Source: Bos javanicus
Taxonomy: Eukaryota > Chordata > Mammalia > Artiodactyla > Bovidae
Assembly: GCF_032452875.1 (NCBI RefSeq)
Contig: NC_083876.1
Location: 20,992,001-21,056,000, forward strand
DNA length: 64,000 nt
Reading direction: 5' to 3'
Part shown: positions 11,013-21,862 of the stretch, piece by piece
How the letters are laid out: the number at the start of each line of letters is the position of its first letter
How positions within the stretch are numbered: position 1 is the first letter of the stretch
Made by a program: the position numbers and the translations under genes
Notes under the pieces: model-generated
Seen by the model: the letters and a program-made list of their open reading frames with translations, nothing else
The model's database searches: none
Told to the model about the DNA's origin: nothing

Positions 11013-11899
11013 ATGCATTGTTGATCAAAGGTGGAATCAGTAACCTCTCTGCCCATTTAGTCAGGACACTTAGAAAATAGTAACCAGGAGACATTTTAGT
11101 ATATTTGTTTAAGACATCTCTAGAAAACATCCCCATTAATTATTATGGTCAGAAATGAATTATCAGGATATCCAATTTGTGTTGCTAATGAGTTCTTAAA
11201 GGGTATCATAGGAAAAACAATCATCATTGATTTTGTATTGTTCAAGTTACAATGGGGTAGTAGATCTACATGGCTTAGGAGAAATAGAATTTATATACAA
11301 TTGGGTCCTTATCCGAAGGGCTTGTGTTAAATCCTTGAGGTCCTGCATAAAGTCAGTGCAAACACAGTAACAGCATCTGAGAAGGGGCAGCAGGTCTAAG
11401 GACAGAAATCTTTTGAGTTGGAAATAGCTGGAAACCCTGGAATCTATTCTACTTGTCTGACTCATATAAATATACTACACTTCTAGAATCTTTTTCAGCT
11501 TCTGGGAGTTTTAAAGAAAATGGCATATCTTTGGCAATAAATCAGGTATTCTAAAGGCAAAAAAAAAAAAAGTATGATTATTTAAGTCTAGTCATTCAGA
11601 AACACTTATTTGGATTCATTCTATCAACTAGAACACCATGTATTTGAAGTAAAATACAACCTATTATAGTGATTGGACATCTTATTAAGGTTTCTTCAAA
11701 GTCAATGAAAAGACATTGGAGGAAATGTCTTCTTTATTAGAGAACCATTGTGCTGAAAGTTTATACCATTCCTGATAAATCTAGATCTCTCAATCATTTT
11801 AACTCAGTATCAAAATGGTTTTGCAAAGCTAATCACTTTGTATATTCAATACTATATCCTTAGAATACAGGAGGTGGCAAAGTAGAACAGAGCTTTGAA
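11013..11899. other. Unique DNA, nothing recognised
   Basis: No recognised repeat; an A run lies at about 11559-11570. Confidence 0.5.
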
Positions 11900-12235
11900 T
11901 AAAATGACATTTTTTAATCATTTAACAAATGCCTTCAAATACTTACAACCATTCAGAAAATAGTATGAGAGGCACTGTGCTACATACAAAGCAAAGAGTT
12001 TCTGTCCTCATTGGATTACATTCTAATGGTCATTTATTAATCAAGTAATCACAATAAACAAGAACAATCGTAAAAATAGTAACAGCTTGAGAACACAGCA
12101 TCTCCTGAGGACATCAGCGATGATTTCCCCAGGAAAAATATACAACTTGGGATATTAAAGACAAGCAGACATTAGAGACAAGCAAGGTGAGGTAGACAGC
12201 AGAGATGGGTGAAAAAATCAAGATTGCACTGCCTG
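11900..12235 (+). mobile_element. Probable L2 LINE 3' region
   Basis: The string of features CAAATGCCTTCAAATACTTAC, AGAGGCACTGTGCTACATAC, CATTGGATTACATTCTAATGG and ACAATAAACAAG follows the L2 3' pattern 'ageing size, tally, lost to storage' of the family, here diverged. The call rests on order and spacing, not on a search. Confidence 0.45.
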
Positions 12236-12261
12236 GAACAGTCCTACAGCAAAAAGTAGCA

Positions 12262-12655
12262 TCACATCTACTTCTGCTTTATTGACCACACTAAAGCCTT
12301 TGACTGTGTGGATCACAACAAACTGTGGAAATTCTTAAAGAGATGGGAATATCAGATCACCTTACCTGTCTCCTGAGAAACCTGTATGTCGGTCAAGAAG
12401 CAACAGTTATAACTGGATATGGAACAATGGACTGGTCCCAAATTGGGAAACAAAGGAGTACATCAAGGTTGTATATTGTCACCCTGCTTATTTAACTTAA
12501 ATGCAGAGTATATCATGCAAATTGCTGGGCTGGATGAAGCACAAGCTGGAATCAAGATTGCTGCGAGAAATATCAACAACCTCAGATATGCAGATGATAC
12601 CACCCTAAGGGCAGAATGTGAAGAGGAACTAAAGAACCCCTTGATAAGAGTGAAA
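12262..12655 (+). mobile_element. BovB LINE, RT fragment, 5' half
   Basis: Plus-strand BovB RT: a FIDHTKAFDCVDHNKL-like segment, a CILSPCLFNLNAEYI segment and an intact NLRYADD box at about 12585-12600 (MAES is replaced by RAEC). The piece is split by the SINE at 12656 and continues at 12871. Confidence 0.93.
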
Positions 12656-12870
12656 TGGTGTTCAGTCACTTAGTCCTGTCCAGCTCTTTGGGACCCCATG
12701 GACTGTAGCCTGCCAGGCTCCTCTTTCTATGGGATTTCACAGGCAAGAATACTGGAGTGGCTTGTCATTTCCTTCTCCAGGGGATTTTCTCAGCCCAGGA
12801 ATCAATCCACATCTCCTGCAGCTCTTGTATTGGCAGGTGGATACTTTACTACTGAGCCACCTGGGAAGCC
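12656..12870 (-). mobile_element. Bov-tA SINE nested in BovB
   Basis: Full reverse Bov-tA ending GAGCCACCTGGGAAGCC. TGATAAGAGTGAAA (12642-12655) and TGATAAGGGAGAAA (12871-12884) flank it, a 14-bp target duplication with two mismatches made of BovB sequence. The SINE is therefore younger than the BovB. Confidence 0.95.
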
Positions 12871-13016
12871 TGATAAGGGAGAAAGAGGAGAGTGAAAACC
12901 TGGCTTGAAACTCAACATTTAAAAAAAAACTAAGATCTTGGCTTCTGGTCCCACCATTTCATGGCAAATAAATGGGGAAAAATGGAAACAGTGGCAGATT
13001 TTATTTCCTTGGGCAA
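12871..13016 (+). mobile_element. BovB LINE, continuation
   Basis: BovB resumes with GAAAGAGGAGAGTGAAAACC and continues to GGCAGATTTTATTTCCTTGGG, where it is cut. No 3' end is present. Confidence 0.9.
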
Positions 13017-13285
13017 ATGTACTGATATTTGATTTAACTGGAAGGAATTTTCACTTGGATACTTATTTAGTTCACTCATTTATCATCAAATTGTTAGGTA
13101 GTTAGAATAGGAAACAGGAGTCCAAAATGGCAGTGGCTAAAGGCAAGGAAGGGAAAAGACCACCAAAATAGAACAAAGGAAGGTCAAAGGAAGGTCTGAG
13201 GACCAGAGTGAGGACTTCAGGTAGAACAAACAGCACTCCTGGCTAGCCCAATTTGTATAGGGCAGACCCAGGGGGAGGGAAAAAC

Positions 13286-13293
13286 ATAAAAAG
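13286..13293 (+). promoter_or_regulatory. LTR TATA-like box
   Basis: ATAAAAAG lies within the solo LTR, followed by a CT-rich tract (about 13309-13330). The expected start of R would be about 25-30 bases downstream. Confidence 0.6.
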
Positions 13294-13420
13294 AGGAGCC
13301 AATGGACTCTTTCTCTCTTTCTCTCTCCTGCGCACTGGCCGCTCCTCCACTCTCTTCTTTTCTCGTCTTTGGGTTGGCGTGCCCTCATGCTTCAAGGATG
13401 GATTCTCCTGCTATCTTCTA

Positions 13421-13426
13421 AATAAA
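13421..13426 (+). terminator. LTR polyadenylation signal
   Basis: AATAAA in the solo LTR, positioned after the TATA-like box as expected for the R region. Confidence 0.65.
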
Positions 13427-13576
13427 ATACAGCTGTAACACTGATTTGTCTAAGAGCTACAACACGGTTTGTCCAAGGCCTGAGAGCTGTGATGCACCAA
13501 GGGCTTTAGTGTCCGTCGCTCCAAGTCTTTGTTGTGACAAGACAGAACTAAGGAGCATACACTCGCCTGACAAAAT

Positions 13577-13954
13577 GTATTCACGAAATATTGAATAATG
13601 CTTCCCAGCTTTATAACTGCATGATTGCATGTACTCTGATAATTCATATCCAGGTTCACATCCGTGTGTGCTATTTCATATTTTTTTCTACATATATACT
13701 GTGTTTCTCCAAATTAATTTAAAATTCTGGTTGCTACAGTAAAGATCAAGCAAAATACTTATTTTTGTACATCTCAGCAACTAGTATAGCCTCTTATATT
13801 ACATTGCACATACATGGAATTCTCTTTTTTTCTGTTTCATCCTGAAGTCATTTATATGGTCCATCTTAGAGTCTTTTCTTTTTCTGCTATTCTTTATCCC
13901 TTTACTGCATTTTATCTTTTTCAAAGGACTTTTGAATTGGGACTCTTCCCAGTT
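13577..13954. other. Unique DNA, nothing recognised
   Basis: Sequence between the LTR and an L2 fragment. A 77-codon open frame from 13814 is pyrimidine-rich and hydrophobic by composition, with no recognisable domain. Confidence 0.5.
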
Positions 13955-14110
13955 GAATTTATTTTATTGCATTTACTTATTGTATGTCATCCATATGGAA
14001 CTATTATCCCTCACAATATTGTAATCTTAATGAAAGCAGGAACTTGATCTTTTTTATGAGCATATCCTGAAATTTCATTAAGTATTTGTTGAATGAATAA
14101 ATGAATGAGT
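13955..14110 (+). mobile_element. L2 LINE 3' end
   Basis: TTGTAATCTTAATGAAAGCAGG, then TTAAGTATTTGTTGAATGAA and a run of related AATGA units, matches the diverged 3' terminus of L2. Confidence 0.65.
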
Positions 14111-14589
14111 GAATGCAGTACTTTTCTCAGTAGTTACTTCAAGAATGAATGCTAATGCATATTTACATTCATATGTGTGCTTGTGTACATTAAACCTGAA
14201 AGTTAAGAATATGTATTTCATGTATGTTTAGAAAATATTCCCACCCTTGCTCCTCACCACCAGATGAGTGGAAGTTAAAGAGAAAGATGAACAACTGGAC
14301 TGTCAAATATGGCTTGGGTGCCTAAACTTTGCCTACAAATCCATCTTCTGCTTTGCAGGGCAATTCCTCCAATGTTAAATATAAAGAGATTTATAACAAT
14401 AAAAATGACTGTGGACAGAAAATTGGGATATAATTTATCTGTGAAAGTCATCCTCTATCTCTATCCTTTTACCTGAAAATGTGTTTCATTCTCTTTGTTC
14501 TCTTTTAAATTTCAACTGACCCAAACTTTCCATATTATTTGGTTGATAATTTTTTTTTTTTTACCTTTTAAAATTATAACTCTTTTTGA
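14111..14589. other. Unique DNA, nothing recognised
   Basis: No recognised repeat or exon; a T run lies at about 14550-14562. Confidence 0.5.
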
Positions 14590-14725
14590 TTATGTTTTAC
14601 TGTCCCCTAAGGTTCCTCAAGGCTGGAAATTTGAGATATTTGAATATACCTGCTGTCCTCAAACAGAGTAATTTACTAATAAGAAGGCACCCAATAAATA
14701 CTTATTCAATAAAAATGAATATGTT
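14590..14725 (+). mobile_element. L2 LINE 3' end
   Basis: CAAGGCTGGAAATTTGAGA followed by GGCACCCAATAAATACTTATT is the L2 3'-terminal pattern, diverged. Confidence 0.55.
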
Positions 14726-16504
14726 GAATTAACTTCCCCCAGCAAATAAAGCATTGTCATATTGGTTTATAAAACTGATTTTTGGGGGTAGAAGGAACTT
14801 CGCAAAGAATGACTCATCATAAAGAGCTTTGTTTTAAAATCAGTTCTTTTTCCAAAAATTTTATTCTTTCTTGTATATTTATTTTCAAATGTGTTTACTT
14901 TCAAGTATAATAACTACCAGAAGACTGAGAATGTGAATACAGCTTACGGTTTTCTGAAGTGTTTTGATGTTCACACTAATACACACTATTATGCTTTGCA
15001 GGGGAGTTAATATTCCTCAATAAACAACAAATCAACAGACTTTGCCCTTAATAATACATCTGTCCTCAAGCAACTCTGCTGCCCTACTGATATTTTCTGT
15101 ATAAAAATGAAAACCAAATACTCCTTGAGAATTATTTTTACAGCTTGAACAAATGTAATTTTGATGTGTTAACACTCATAAAGACTGTTGACAGTTTTGC
15201 CTGCCCAGTTACGCTTGCTTCTCATAGCAACAGCATCTGCTTTTCTGTGGAAATTATTTTTCCCTGTCTCTTTTAGTCCTAGCCTTCTGATTTAATATTA
15301 GGATAGTTGTGAGTTAATTTAGGCTTATCAATATCTTTTATTGGTATATTTCTAAACAAATATAAATATTTTCCATCTATGGACCCAGTCTCAACCACAT
15401 GGAGGTGCCAGGCTGAATGACAAAGCTGAAACACAAAAGAAAATAGAAATGAGAGACTGAGAAAAAGTCCTGGTAACATTTGAATTTCTGGGTTTTACTC
15501 CTCAAGTCCAGCTACTCTTTGTTCTTGTAATGGTTTAGTAATGTGAACCATGATTACTTTAGTAATCACTTGAGTTACTTTGAATTATATTTCTATTGTT
15601 GCAATCAAAGTGGAGCTAAGTCCTAGAGGACATTCACCTTGGATATTTTGGCTTTGGTTATAGCAAATATAATCAAAACTATGAATAGACCATTGGCTGA
15701 ATATACTTATTGAGAATGTATTTCTGCAGCCAAGATTGAATAGCCAATATATATGACTGCAAAGTGAGAATTTGGGTCTTTTCTCTTTTACTTCTACTTG
15801 GAATAAAAAGTCATAAAAACCAGAAGGAGATAAATTTTCCTGGGGGGGAAAAACTGGATTAAAGTTAGTGGTAATATGGCAAAAAAGAGAATTTTGTAGT
15901 GTTTTTTTCTGGAGGTATATTTTAAAATAGGTATATAATCATGGCAACCCCCCAAATAGTAGTGCAAATTAAGAAAATCATTAGTTTGTCCTCATAAATT
16001 TTATACACGTATTTCTCACTTGGTTTAAATGTCATGGTGTTTTAGATGATTTCCTCCTGTGGTATTTTGAGTGCGGAAGATAGCAAAGGTCATGACCATT
16101 TGTGGTCAATAAACAGTTCTGTTCCACTCTCTCCCAGAGCAAGAAGATTCGGGCTGGTTATTAATTCAGGTGGCCTGGCTAAAATCCATCTTCAGTAATT
16201 ACATTTCTGTCTACATAAAATTGATAATGTAGTTTCAGCAAGAGAACTTATTCATGGTTGTCATCAGTTTTAAAAAAAGGACAGAGACACAGAATCAACA
16301 AACATGGTATTATGTTCTAAAAAGAACAAAGGTTTCATTTTGCTCCAATGGGAATGTTCTCCAGGTCTAAAATTACTGAGCTGATAACATATCATCATCT
16401 CGTGAACTTTAAGTAACAAAAAAATCTCTCAGCCCTTTAAACATTCTGTTAAGTCATTTGTATGAAATTATCTTAGAAAGTCCACTTGAATCTCTCTCTT
16501 TTAT
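14726..16504. other. Unique DNA, nothing recognised
   Basis: 1.8 kb of unannotated AT-rich sequence. A 66-codon minus-strand frame (15279-15479) starts with a leucine-rich stretch but has no supporting context. Confidence 0.5.
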
Positions 16505-16790
16505 CCACTTACCTTCCTGCTCCCAATTCCTGCTCAACTTTCACTTTGTCTCCAAAACCTTGAGGGTCCCACCTCCCTCCACTTGCTAAGCTAAATTAGA
16601 TACTCTTTCCCACTGTCCTGGGCCACCTAGATTATGGCACTTATTGTCCTATCTCTGCTTCCTGTTGGACTGTTTAGTCATTGAGCCTGGAACCTCCGTG
16701 TCATTCTTCCTTGTATGCCCCAATTTATGCTGTATTCTAGTGTGTAATACACGTTTATTGAACACATGGATATATAAAATCAATATATCC
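16505..16790 (+). mobile_element. L2 LINE 3' region
   Basis: ATTATGGCACTTATTGTCC, then a segment related to GAGCCTGGAACC and ending ACACGTTTATTGAACACATG. The spacing matches the L2 3' region, where a GCACTTATC motif precedes the CAATAAATATT end by about 140 bases. Confidence 0.55.
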
Positions 16791-17189
16791 TACACATTTA
16801 AAATGGAAGCTAAAATAATACTCTTAAAGGAAAGAGCTAGCATCCTAGATTTAAAAGGTCTGAATGTTTGCATTCAGGAAGAAAAATTATAATGGAGATT
16901 TATGGTACCCAGTGTCTTAAAGACACTGTGGTCCTATTTGTTAAGTGGTGAACCTGGGGTACGGGTTGCATCTGTAACACTATTTCAAGAATGTGTGCAT
17001 GCTTTCTCCACATCCATGAAGCTGTCTTCAACTTAAGAGGTGATGAATCTTCTGAGGAAAACTAATGCACAGAGTACCTAGGCCTGGTCACATGGATGGA
17101 GGTTCTTGTCCCATAAGAAGCAGGAAATCATGTGGCTAATGAGGAAACAACATGAATGAGGTCAAGGTACCCAGCCTTAGGTTCTCGTT
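16791..17189. other. Unique DNA with a 19-bp palindrome
   Basis: No gene recognised. CAGTGTCTT and AAGACACTG (16910-16928) form a perfect palindrome around one base. A 7-bp hairpin lies at about 16860-16877. Confidence 0.5.
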
Positions 17190-17200
17190 AACACCAGGAA

Positions 17201-17277
17201 CAGACAGAGAAGCCTGGCGTGCTGCAGTCCATGGGGTTGCAAAGAGTCAGACATGAGTGAATGACTGAACTGAGCTG
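17201..17277 (+). mobile_element. BovB 3' stub, 77 bp, with 11-bp TSD
   Basis: Contains only the final BovB bases (AAGCCTGGCGTGCTGCAGTC to the ACTGAACTGAGCTG end). AACACCAGGAA at 17190-17200 and 17278-17288 is a perfect 11-bp target duplication, which proves a separate insertion truncated to 77 bp. Confidence 0.95.
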
Positions 17278-17311
17278 AACACCAGGAATGAGGATTCCTT
17301 AAGGTTTACAA

Positions 17312-17535
17312 GGGCTTCCCAGGTGGCGCTAATGGTAAATAACCAGTCTGCCAATGAAGGAAATGGAAGAGAAGCAGGTTCGATTCCTGGGTTGGGAAGA
17401 TTCCCTGGAGGAGGACACAGCAACCCACTCCAGTGTTCTTGCCTGAAGAATCCCATGGAGAGAGGAGACCAGCAGGCTACAATCCATAGGGTGGCAAAGA
17501 GTCAGACAGGACTGAAGTGCCAGCATGCAGAGTTT
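17312..17535 (+). mobile_element. Bov-tA SINE with TSD
   Basis: Full plus-strand copy starting GGGCTTCCCAGGTGGCGCTA. AGGTTTACAA (17302-17311) and AGGCTTACAA (17536-17545) form a 10-bp target duplication with one mismatch. Confidence 0.93.
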
Positions 17536-17559
17536 AGGCTTACAAAGTAGCAAATATAC

Positions 17560-18236
17560 CATCTCATTTTCTATAGCAGTGCACCTAACCAGTCCGCTAT
17601 TGATAGGCATTCAAGCTTTTCCAGGATTTTTCTATTACTGCAGCAAGAAATTTCTTTACACTTCATTTCAGATGTGTTTATGTTTGCTATAATTTCCTAG
17701 AGGAGAACCGCTGGGTCACAGAGTTAGAGAATTTGTAATTTTGATATTTATTCCCAAATTATCCTTCATATGGTTTGTACCCATTTATAGTATCACCAAT
17801 AATATACAGTGCCTTTTTTCACACACCTTTGTCAATTCATGTTGTTATCACTTTTTGACCGTTGCCAATCTGAGAAGTGAGAACAATTTTGGTATTGTTG
17901 TTTAAATTACATTCCTCCTTATTGAGAGTGATATTTGCATTCTTTCATATATTTAAAAGCTAAGTGTATTTCCTTTTCTACATGCTCTGTATCTATTGCC
18001 TATTTTCCCACTGAACGTGTGATCTTTCTAGTAGTGACTTATAAGTAACTCTCTATGTGTTAGGAAGATAATGCTTCATTGTGAGCTGCAAATATTTGTT
18101 CCCAGTTTATTGCTTTCCTTAACTCTACTGTTTTTTATTTAATTACATAAACTTTAAAAAAAGACTTTTAAAAAATGTATAATCTTTTGTTTTCTGGCAT
18201 TAGTTTTTGTATATCACTTAGAAAAAACTTTCTCAA
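17560..18236 (-). mobile_element. Old L1 LINE 3' region
   Basis: Minus-strand L1: CGCTGGGTCACAGAGTTAG, TTTGTACCCATTTATAGTATC, TTTTTGACCGTTGCCAATCTG and CCCAGTTTATTGCTTTCC are the reverse text of the L1 3' region in older mammalian subfamilies. Confidence 0.8.
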
Positions 18237-18237
18237 T

Positions 18238-18420
18238 CAAAAATAATAAAGGCTTGCTTGGTTCAAATTCCAGCTTTTCCTCTATCTGTGTGATCTGGAC
18301 AAATAATTTAATTGCTCTGTGTCTATTCCTTGTCTGTGAAATGGAGTAACAAAACCACCTAATTCTTAGGGTTTGGGGAGGACTAAATAAGATAATAGCT
18401 TTAATGTTTATATTAAATAG
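18238..18420 (+). mobile_element. MIR SINE
   Basis: Clear MIR core: GGTTCAAATTCCAGC, TGTGTGATCTGGACAAATAA, then TCTGTGAAATGGAGTAAC and GAGGACTAAATAAGATAAT. One of the best-preserved MIRs in the window. Confidence 0.85.
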
Positions 18421-18510
18421 CATAATATAATAGCATAATAATTATATATTATTATGCATATTATTAATAGCATAATAATTATATGATATATATATAACAT
18501 ATATTATACT
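18421..18510. repeat. AT-rich tract with 20-bp direct repeat
   Basis: TAATAGCATAATAATTATAT occurs at 18428-18447 and again, identical, at 18465-18484 (period 37), followed by a TA-rich run. It lies directly after the MIR. Confidence 0.8.
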
Positions 18511-19704
18511 AACAAGATAGTAATAAGTTGCTTTGTTGTTGTTGAATGAAATGAGTACTGAACAAATTACCTTTTTTTCCAAAGAACCCAATTTCCTTTT
18601 TTTTTTTTAAACTATTTCTTGCACTGATAGAGACATTATTAAGCCAGTCTTTCTACTTGGAAAATGAAACTCATCACTTCTCTCTTCAAAAATGTATTGA
18701 ACATGAGCAAAGCCAAGTCTAAAATGAAACTTTGGGAGTTGACACAGGAAGTAAGTGTCACCCAACCGCTCACTCTGTTATTGTAAACAAGCACGCCTAG
18801 AGCCAAACTGCTGATGTACACTAAAACTCTCTGGATTTTGCTGAACATATCTGTTTGTATGTGCAGCTGCTGTGTTGATTCTGAGTAGCTAGATTTATTT
18901 ATGATTGCCATAGAAACGACATGAAGATGCATTTTCCATCAAACACACCTAACAACTCTGTGGTTGTCTGTATATTCAGTATATCCATGGTTACTCTAGG
19001 GATTCTTCACAATATGAATGTCCCTACCATTTCTTCAAGCCCACAAGTGTAAACTAGCACCTTGGTGATTTTGTTTCCTTGCCAACAACAGAAGGTATTT
19101 CCCATGGGTATATCCTTCTACTCTTGGAATAAGCTACAAAACAAATGTCTACCTAAAATAAATGCAATAATTCAGAGTCCCTTATATTGTTATACTGTAT
19201 GTGAGAAAATACGTTTTTTCCAAATTAAGTTGTACTATAAAGTGAAGATTTGGATATTTTACACATGTTGCATATGAAAACTTCAGTATTCAATTTTTCT
19301 GTTTTTAAATGTGTTAAGTTTCTCACCAAATATCATAAAATCACATGAAATCATCACAATCAATAAGCCAGTGCAAATCACCACCATCATCATTATCTTC
19401 CAGTACAATAACTCTATCCCACAAAGATTAAATTTTAGTCAGAAAAAAAGCTTTCTAAGTTAACTCATGGTTAAATTTTAATAGATTAATTTTACTGCAA
19501 CTCTTGTTTGATGTGCAAGTCTTCAATGGTGCTCTACAAAGAGAGAGAATGTTAAAATGTAAAGCAGGGAGGGTCCTATTGTAGAGAATTTTTAAAAACA
19601 GAATTTTAGAGTTTAGAACTTGGAAAACGAAAGAGTCTTTCATTTGGAAGATGACTTGATTAGTATCACATAACTTGCCAGGAACAAAATATGGTCAAAA
19701 TTCA
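18511..19704. other. Unique DNA, nothing recognised
   Basis: No recognised repeat. A 97-codon minus-strand frame (18639-18932) has no domain I know. A faint MIR-like patch may lie at about 19640-19700. Confidence 0.45.
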
Positions 19705-19850
19705 AGAACATTAAACTGATATTCACTCAACAAACATTTATTTAACAACTGTTATAGGCCTAATGAACCTTGGGTCCCAAGGATATAAAGATACATAACA
19801 CATAGTTTTTGTTTTCAAGAAATTCACAGTATTGTAAAGAAAAGCTCAGG
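19705..19850 (+). mobile_element. Probable L2 LINE 3' fragment
   Basis: CAACAAACATTTATTTAACA, then CCCAAGGATATAAAGATACAT and TTCAAGAAATTCACAGTATTG follow the L2 3' order. Confidence 0.55.
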
Positions 19851-20354
19851 AGTTTTATGGTCTCTGATCTCCTTTCTTCAGATTAATCCAAGTAGTTTAT
19901 TTTCTAATTAAATCAGGTGCAGAACTTGGATATAAGTAAATTAACAACAGCATGAAAAACTAATAGTCTGTGAATTAATAGACACGGTTAAACAGAAAAA
20001 CTCACATTTGACTACACAGATTTTTGACATGACAAGGTATATCTAGTTTTTTTTTTTTTTTTTTTTTGTGGTCACAGGAAAGAAGAGCATGAAGCATCTG
20101 GCAGTGTTTGAATTGAGGATGGAGAAACATATGATCCTAACCTGAAATTAAGCTAATATTCCTAGCAAATAAAAACAAGAAAGAAACAGAGGGGAAATTT
20201 AAATTATTTCAATCAGAGTTGAACTAGGAAAACGAATTTTCAATAAGCATGCATTCAACAATCATTTAACACTTAATATGTGCATTTAGCTCAGGAATAT
20301 GGTGTAGTAGAAAGAACCAGTCAGGTTAGATTTCATTTTACAATGAAATTAGAT
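19851..20354. other. Unique DNA with a T21 run
   Basis: Mostly unrecognised. An uninterrupted run of 21 T lies at 20047-20067, with no clear LINE or SINE body beside it. Confidence 0.5.
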
Positions 20355-20480
20355 GTCATTTATAATGAGTTGCCTTAACTATCTCCAGCACTTTGCTAGA
20401 TCCTAGGAATATAAAGTTAAACAAGCTTTGCCCAGCTTTTATTCCAGGAACCTTATTAGAGACCACAGGCAAGAAAATAT
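20355..20480 (+). mobile_element. Probable L2 LINE fragment
   Basis: CAGCACTTTGCTAGATCCTAGGAATATAAAG-type text (split reading) then AACAAGCTTTGCCCAGC resembles the L2 3' region. Low identity. Confidence 0.45.
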
Positions 20481-20642
20481 GCAATTCCACAATGCAATAT
20501 GTGCTTTTAGAGGAGAAGTCTGGTTTTCTGTGGGTCACAGAGGAAAACTTACTAAATCCAGAAGAATAGTGTAGAAAGCTCCAGAGGTAAGAGGACACAT
20601 TTTATACCTTAGAAATTAAAAATTTTTTGTTGACTCTGTTGT

Positions 20643-20900
20643 TCTTGCTCAGTCTCTCAGTCATGTCCAACTCTTTGTGACCCCATGGACTGCAGCATGC
20701 CAGGCTTCCCTGTTCTTCACCATCTCCTGGAACTTGCTCAAACTCATGTCCGTTGAGTCAATGATGCCATCCAACCATCTCATCCTCTGTTGCCCTCTTC
20801 TCATTTTGCCTTCAATCTTTCCCAGCATCAGGGTCTTTTCCAGTGAGTTGGCTCTTCACATCAGGTGTCCAAAGGACTGAAGTTTCAGCTTCACCATAGA
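20643..20900 (-). mobile_element. BovB 3' end fragment
   Basis: Minus-strand BovB tail: CAGTCTCTCAGTCATGTCC, then CCATCTCATCCTCTGTTGCC and CCCAGCATCAGGGTCTTTTCC. It is the reverse of the C-terminal coding region and 3' tail. Confidence 0.93.
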
Positions 20901-20904
20901 GAAG

Positions 20905-21217
20905 GTAATGTGAGAGGAAGCCAACCTTCCTGCCTGAATCACATCATTCAGGACTTTGTGAACTCTGATAAAGAATTGGGTTTATATAGGGATCAATGGA
21001 GAGCCATTTAAGAGTTTCAGTCATGGGTGTGATGAGAGTAGATGTTCTCTTTAGAGGATGACTCTGGTTTTAGGGTGAACATCTTAAGAATATGCATAAT
21101 AAATGCATAAAGACCAACCAAGGGCATTATCATAATCCTGGCAGAAAACTGCAGTGACTGTACTAGTAAATGGTTGTAGGGATTAAGAGTATTTTCCTGC
21201 CTGGATTACTGGCTAGT
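20905..21217 (+). mobile_element. L2-like LINE segment, 5' of SINE
   Basis: GATCAATGGAGAGCCATTTAAG, then GTCATGGGTGTGATGAGAG and GAGGATGACTCTGG match an old LINE (L2) region in order. It appears to continue past the SINE insertion (21484-21663). Confidence 0.5.
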
Positions 21218-21228
21218 GTGGTACCCAT

Positions 21229-21472
21229 AGGGGCTTCCCAGGCGGTGCTAGTGGTAAAGAACCCACCTGCCAATGCTGGAGACATAAGAGACGCTTGTTT
21301 GATCCCTGGGTTGGGAAGATCCCCTGGAGGAGGGTGTGGCAACATACTCCAGTATTCTTGCCTGGAGAATCCCATGGACAGAGGAAGCTGGCAGGCTAAA
21401 GTCCATGGGGTCACAAAGAGTTGGACGCAACTGAGTAACTAAACACTTCCACTGTCTTTCACTTTCACACAC
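21229..21472 (+). mobile_element. Bov-tA SINE with 11-bp TSD
   Basis: Full copy from GGGGCTTCCCAGGCGGTGC to a CACTTTCAC tail. GTGGTACCCAT (21218-21228) and GTGATACCCAT (21473-21483) form an 11-bp duplication with one mismatch. Confidence 0.95.
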
Positions 21473-21483
21473 GTGATACCCAT

Positions 21484-21663
21484 TCCCGGGAAGAAAAGGA
21501 AAAACTCAGCTTTTCTGGAGCAGATACTCTGTTTTGAACAGATTGAATCTGAAGTGTCCTTGGTCTTCTGAATGTAGAGATCTAGAAAAATGTGAGATGT
21601 CTTTATATACATTTATATAGGTTTATATAGGTTTATATAGGTTGAGGATTTGGGAGTAATCTT
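21484..21663 (+). mobile_element. L2-like LINE segment, 3' of SINE
   Basis: GAGGATTTGGGAGTAATC (about 21642) resembles the L2 text expected downstream of the previous segment. At 21608-21643 an 11-base TTTATATAGG unit is tandemly repeated about three times. Confidence 0.4.
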
Positions 21664-21862
21664 TTGGACTTCCATGGTGGCTCAGACGGAGGCCCGGGTT
21701 CAATCCCGGGGTCAGGAATATTCTCTGGAGAAGGAAATGTCAACCCACTCCAGTACTCTTCCCTGGAAAATCACATGGATGGAGGAGAGTGGTAGGCTAC
21801 AGTCCATGGGGTCACAAAGATTCGGACATGACTGAGCAACTTCACTTTCACTTTCTATTTAA
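21664..21862 (+). mobile_element. Bov-tA SINE with internal deletion
   Basis: GACTTCCATGGTGGCTCAGACGG jumps straight to AGGCCCGGGTTCAATCCC, so about 30 bases of the tRNA-like part are missing. Body and tail (CATGACTGAGCAACTTCAC) are present. Confidence 0.92.

Larger units (their letters stand above)
13092..13572 (+). mobile_element. Solo LTR, endogenous retrovirus, 481 bp
   Basis: The segment starts TGTTAGG and ends CCTGACA, giving the TG...CA ends of a retroviral LTR, and is flanked by AAAT (13088-13091 and 13573-13576). A 4-bp target duplication fits class I (gamma-like) endogenous retroviruses. A TATA-like box lies at 13286-13293 and AATAAA at 13421-13426, about 130 bases apart, giving a U3-R-U5 order. 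No internal viral genes flank it, so it is a solo LTR left by recombination. I did not recognise the subfamily. Confidence 0.82.

Noticed and set aside
16910..16928. 19-bp palindrome as a possible regulatory site
   Set aside because: Short and isolated, with no known factor motif; expected by chance in a window this size.
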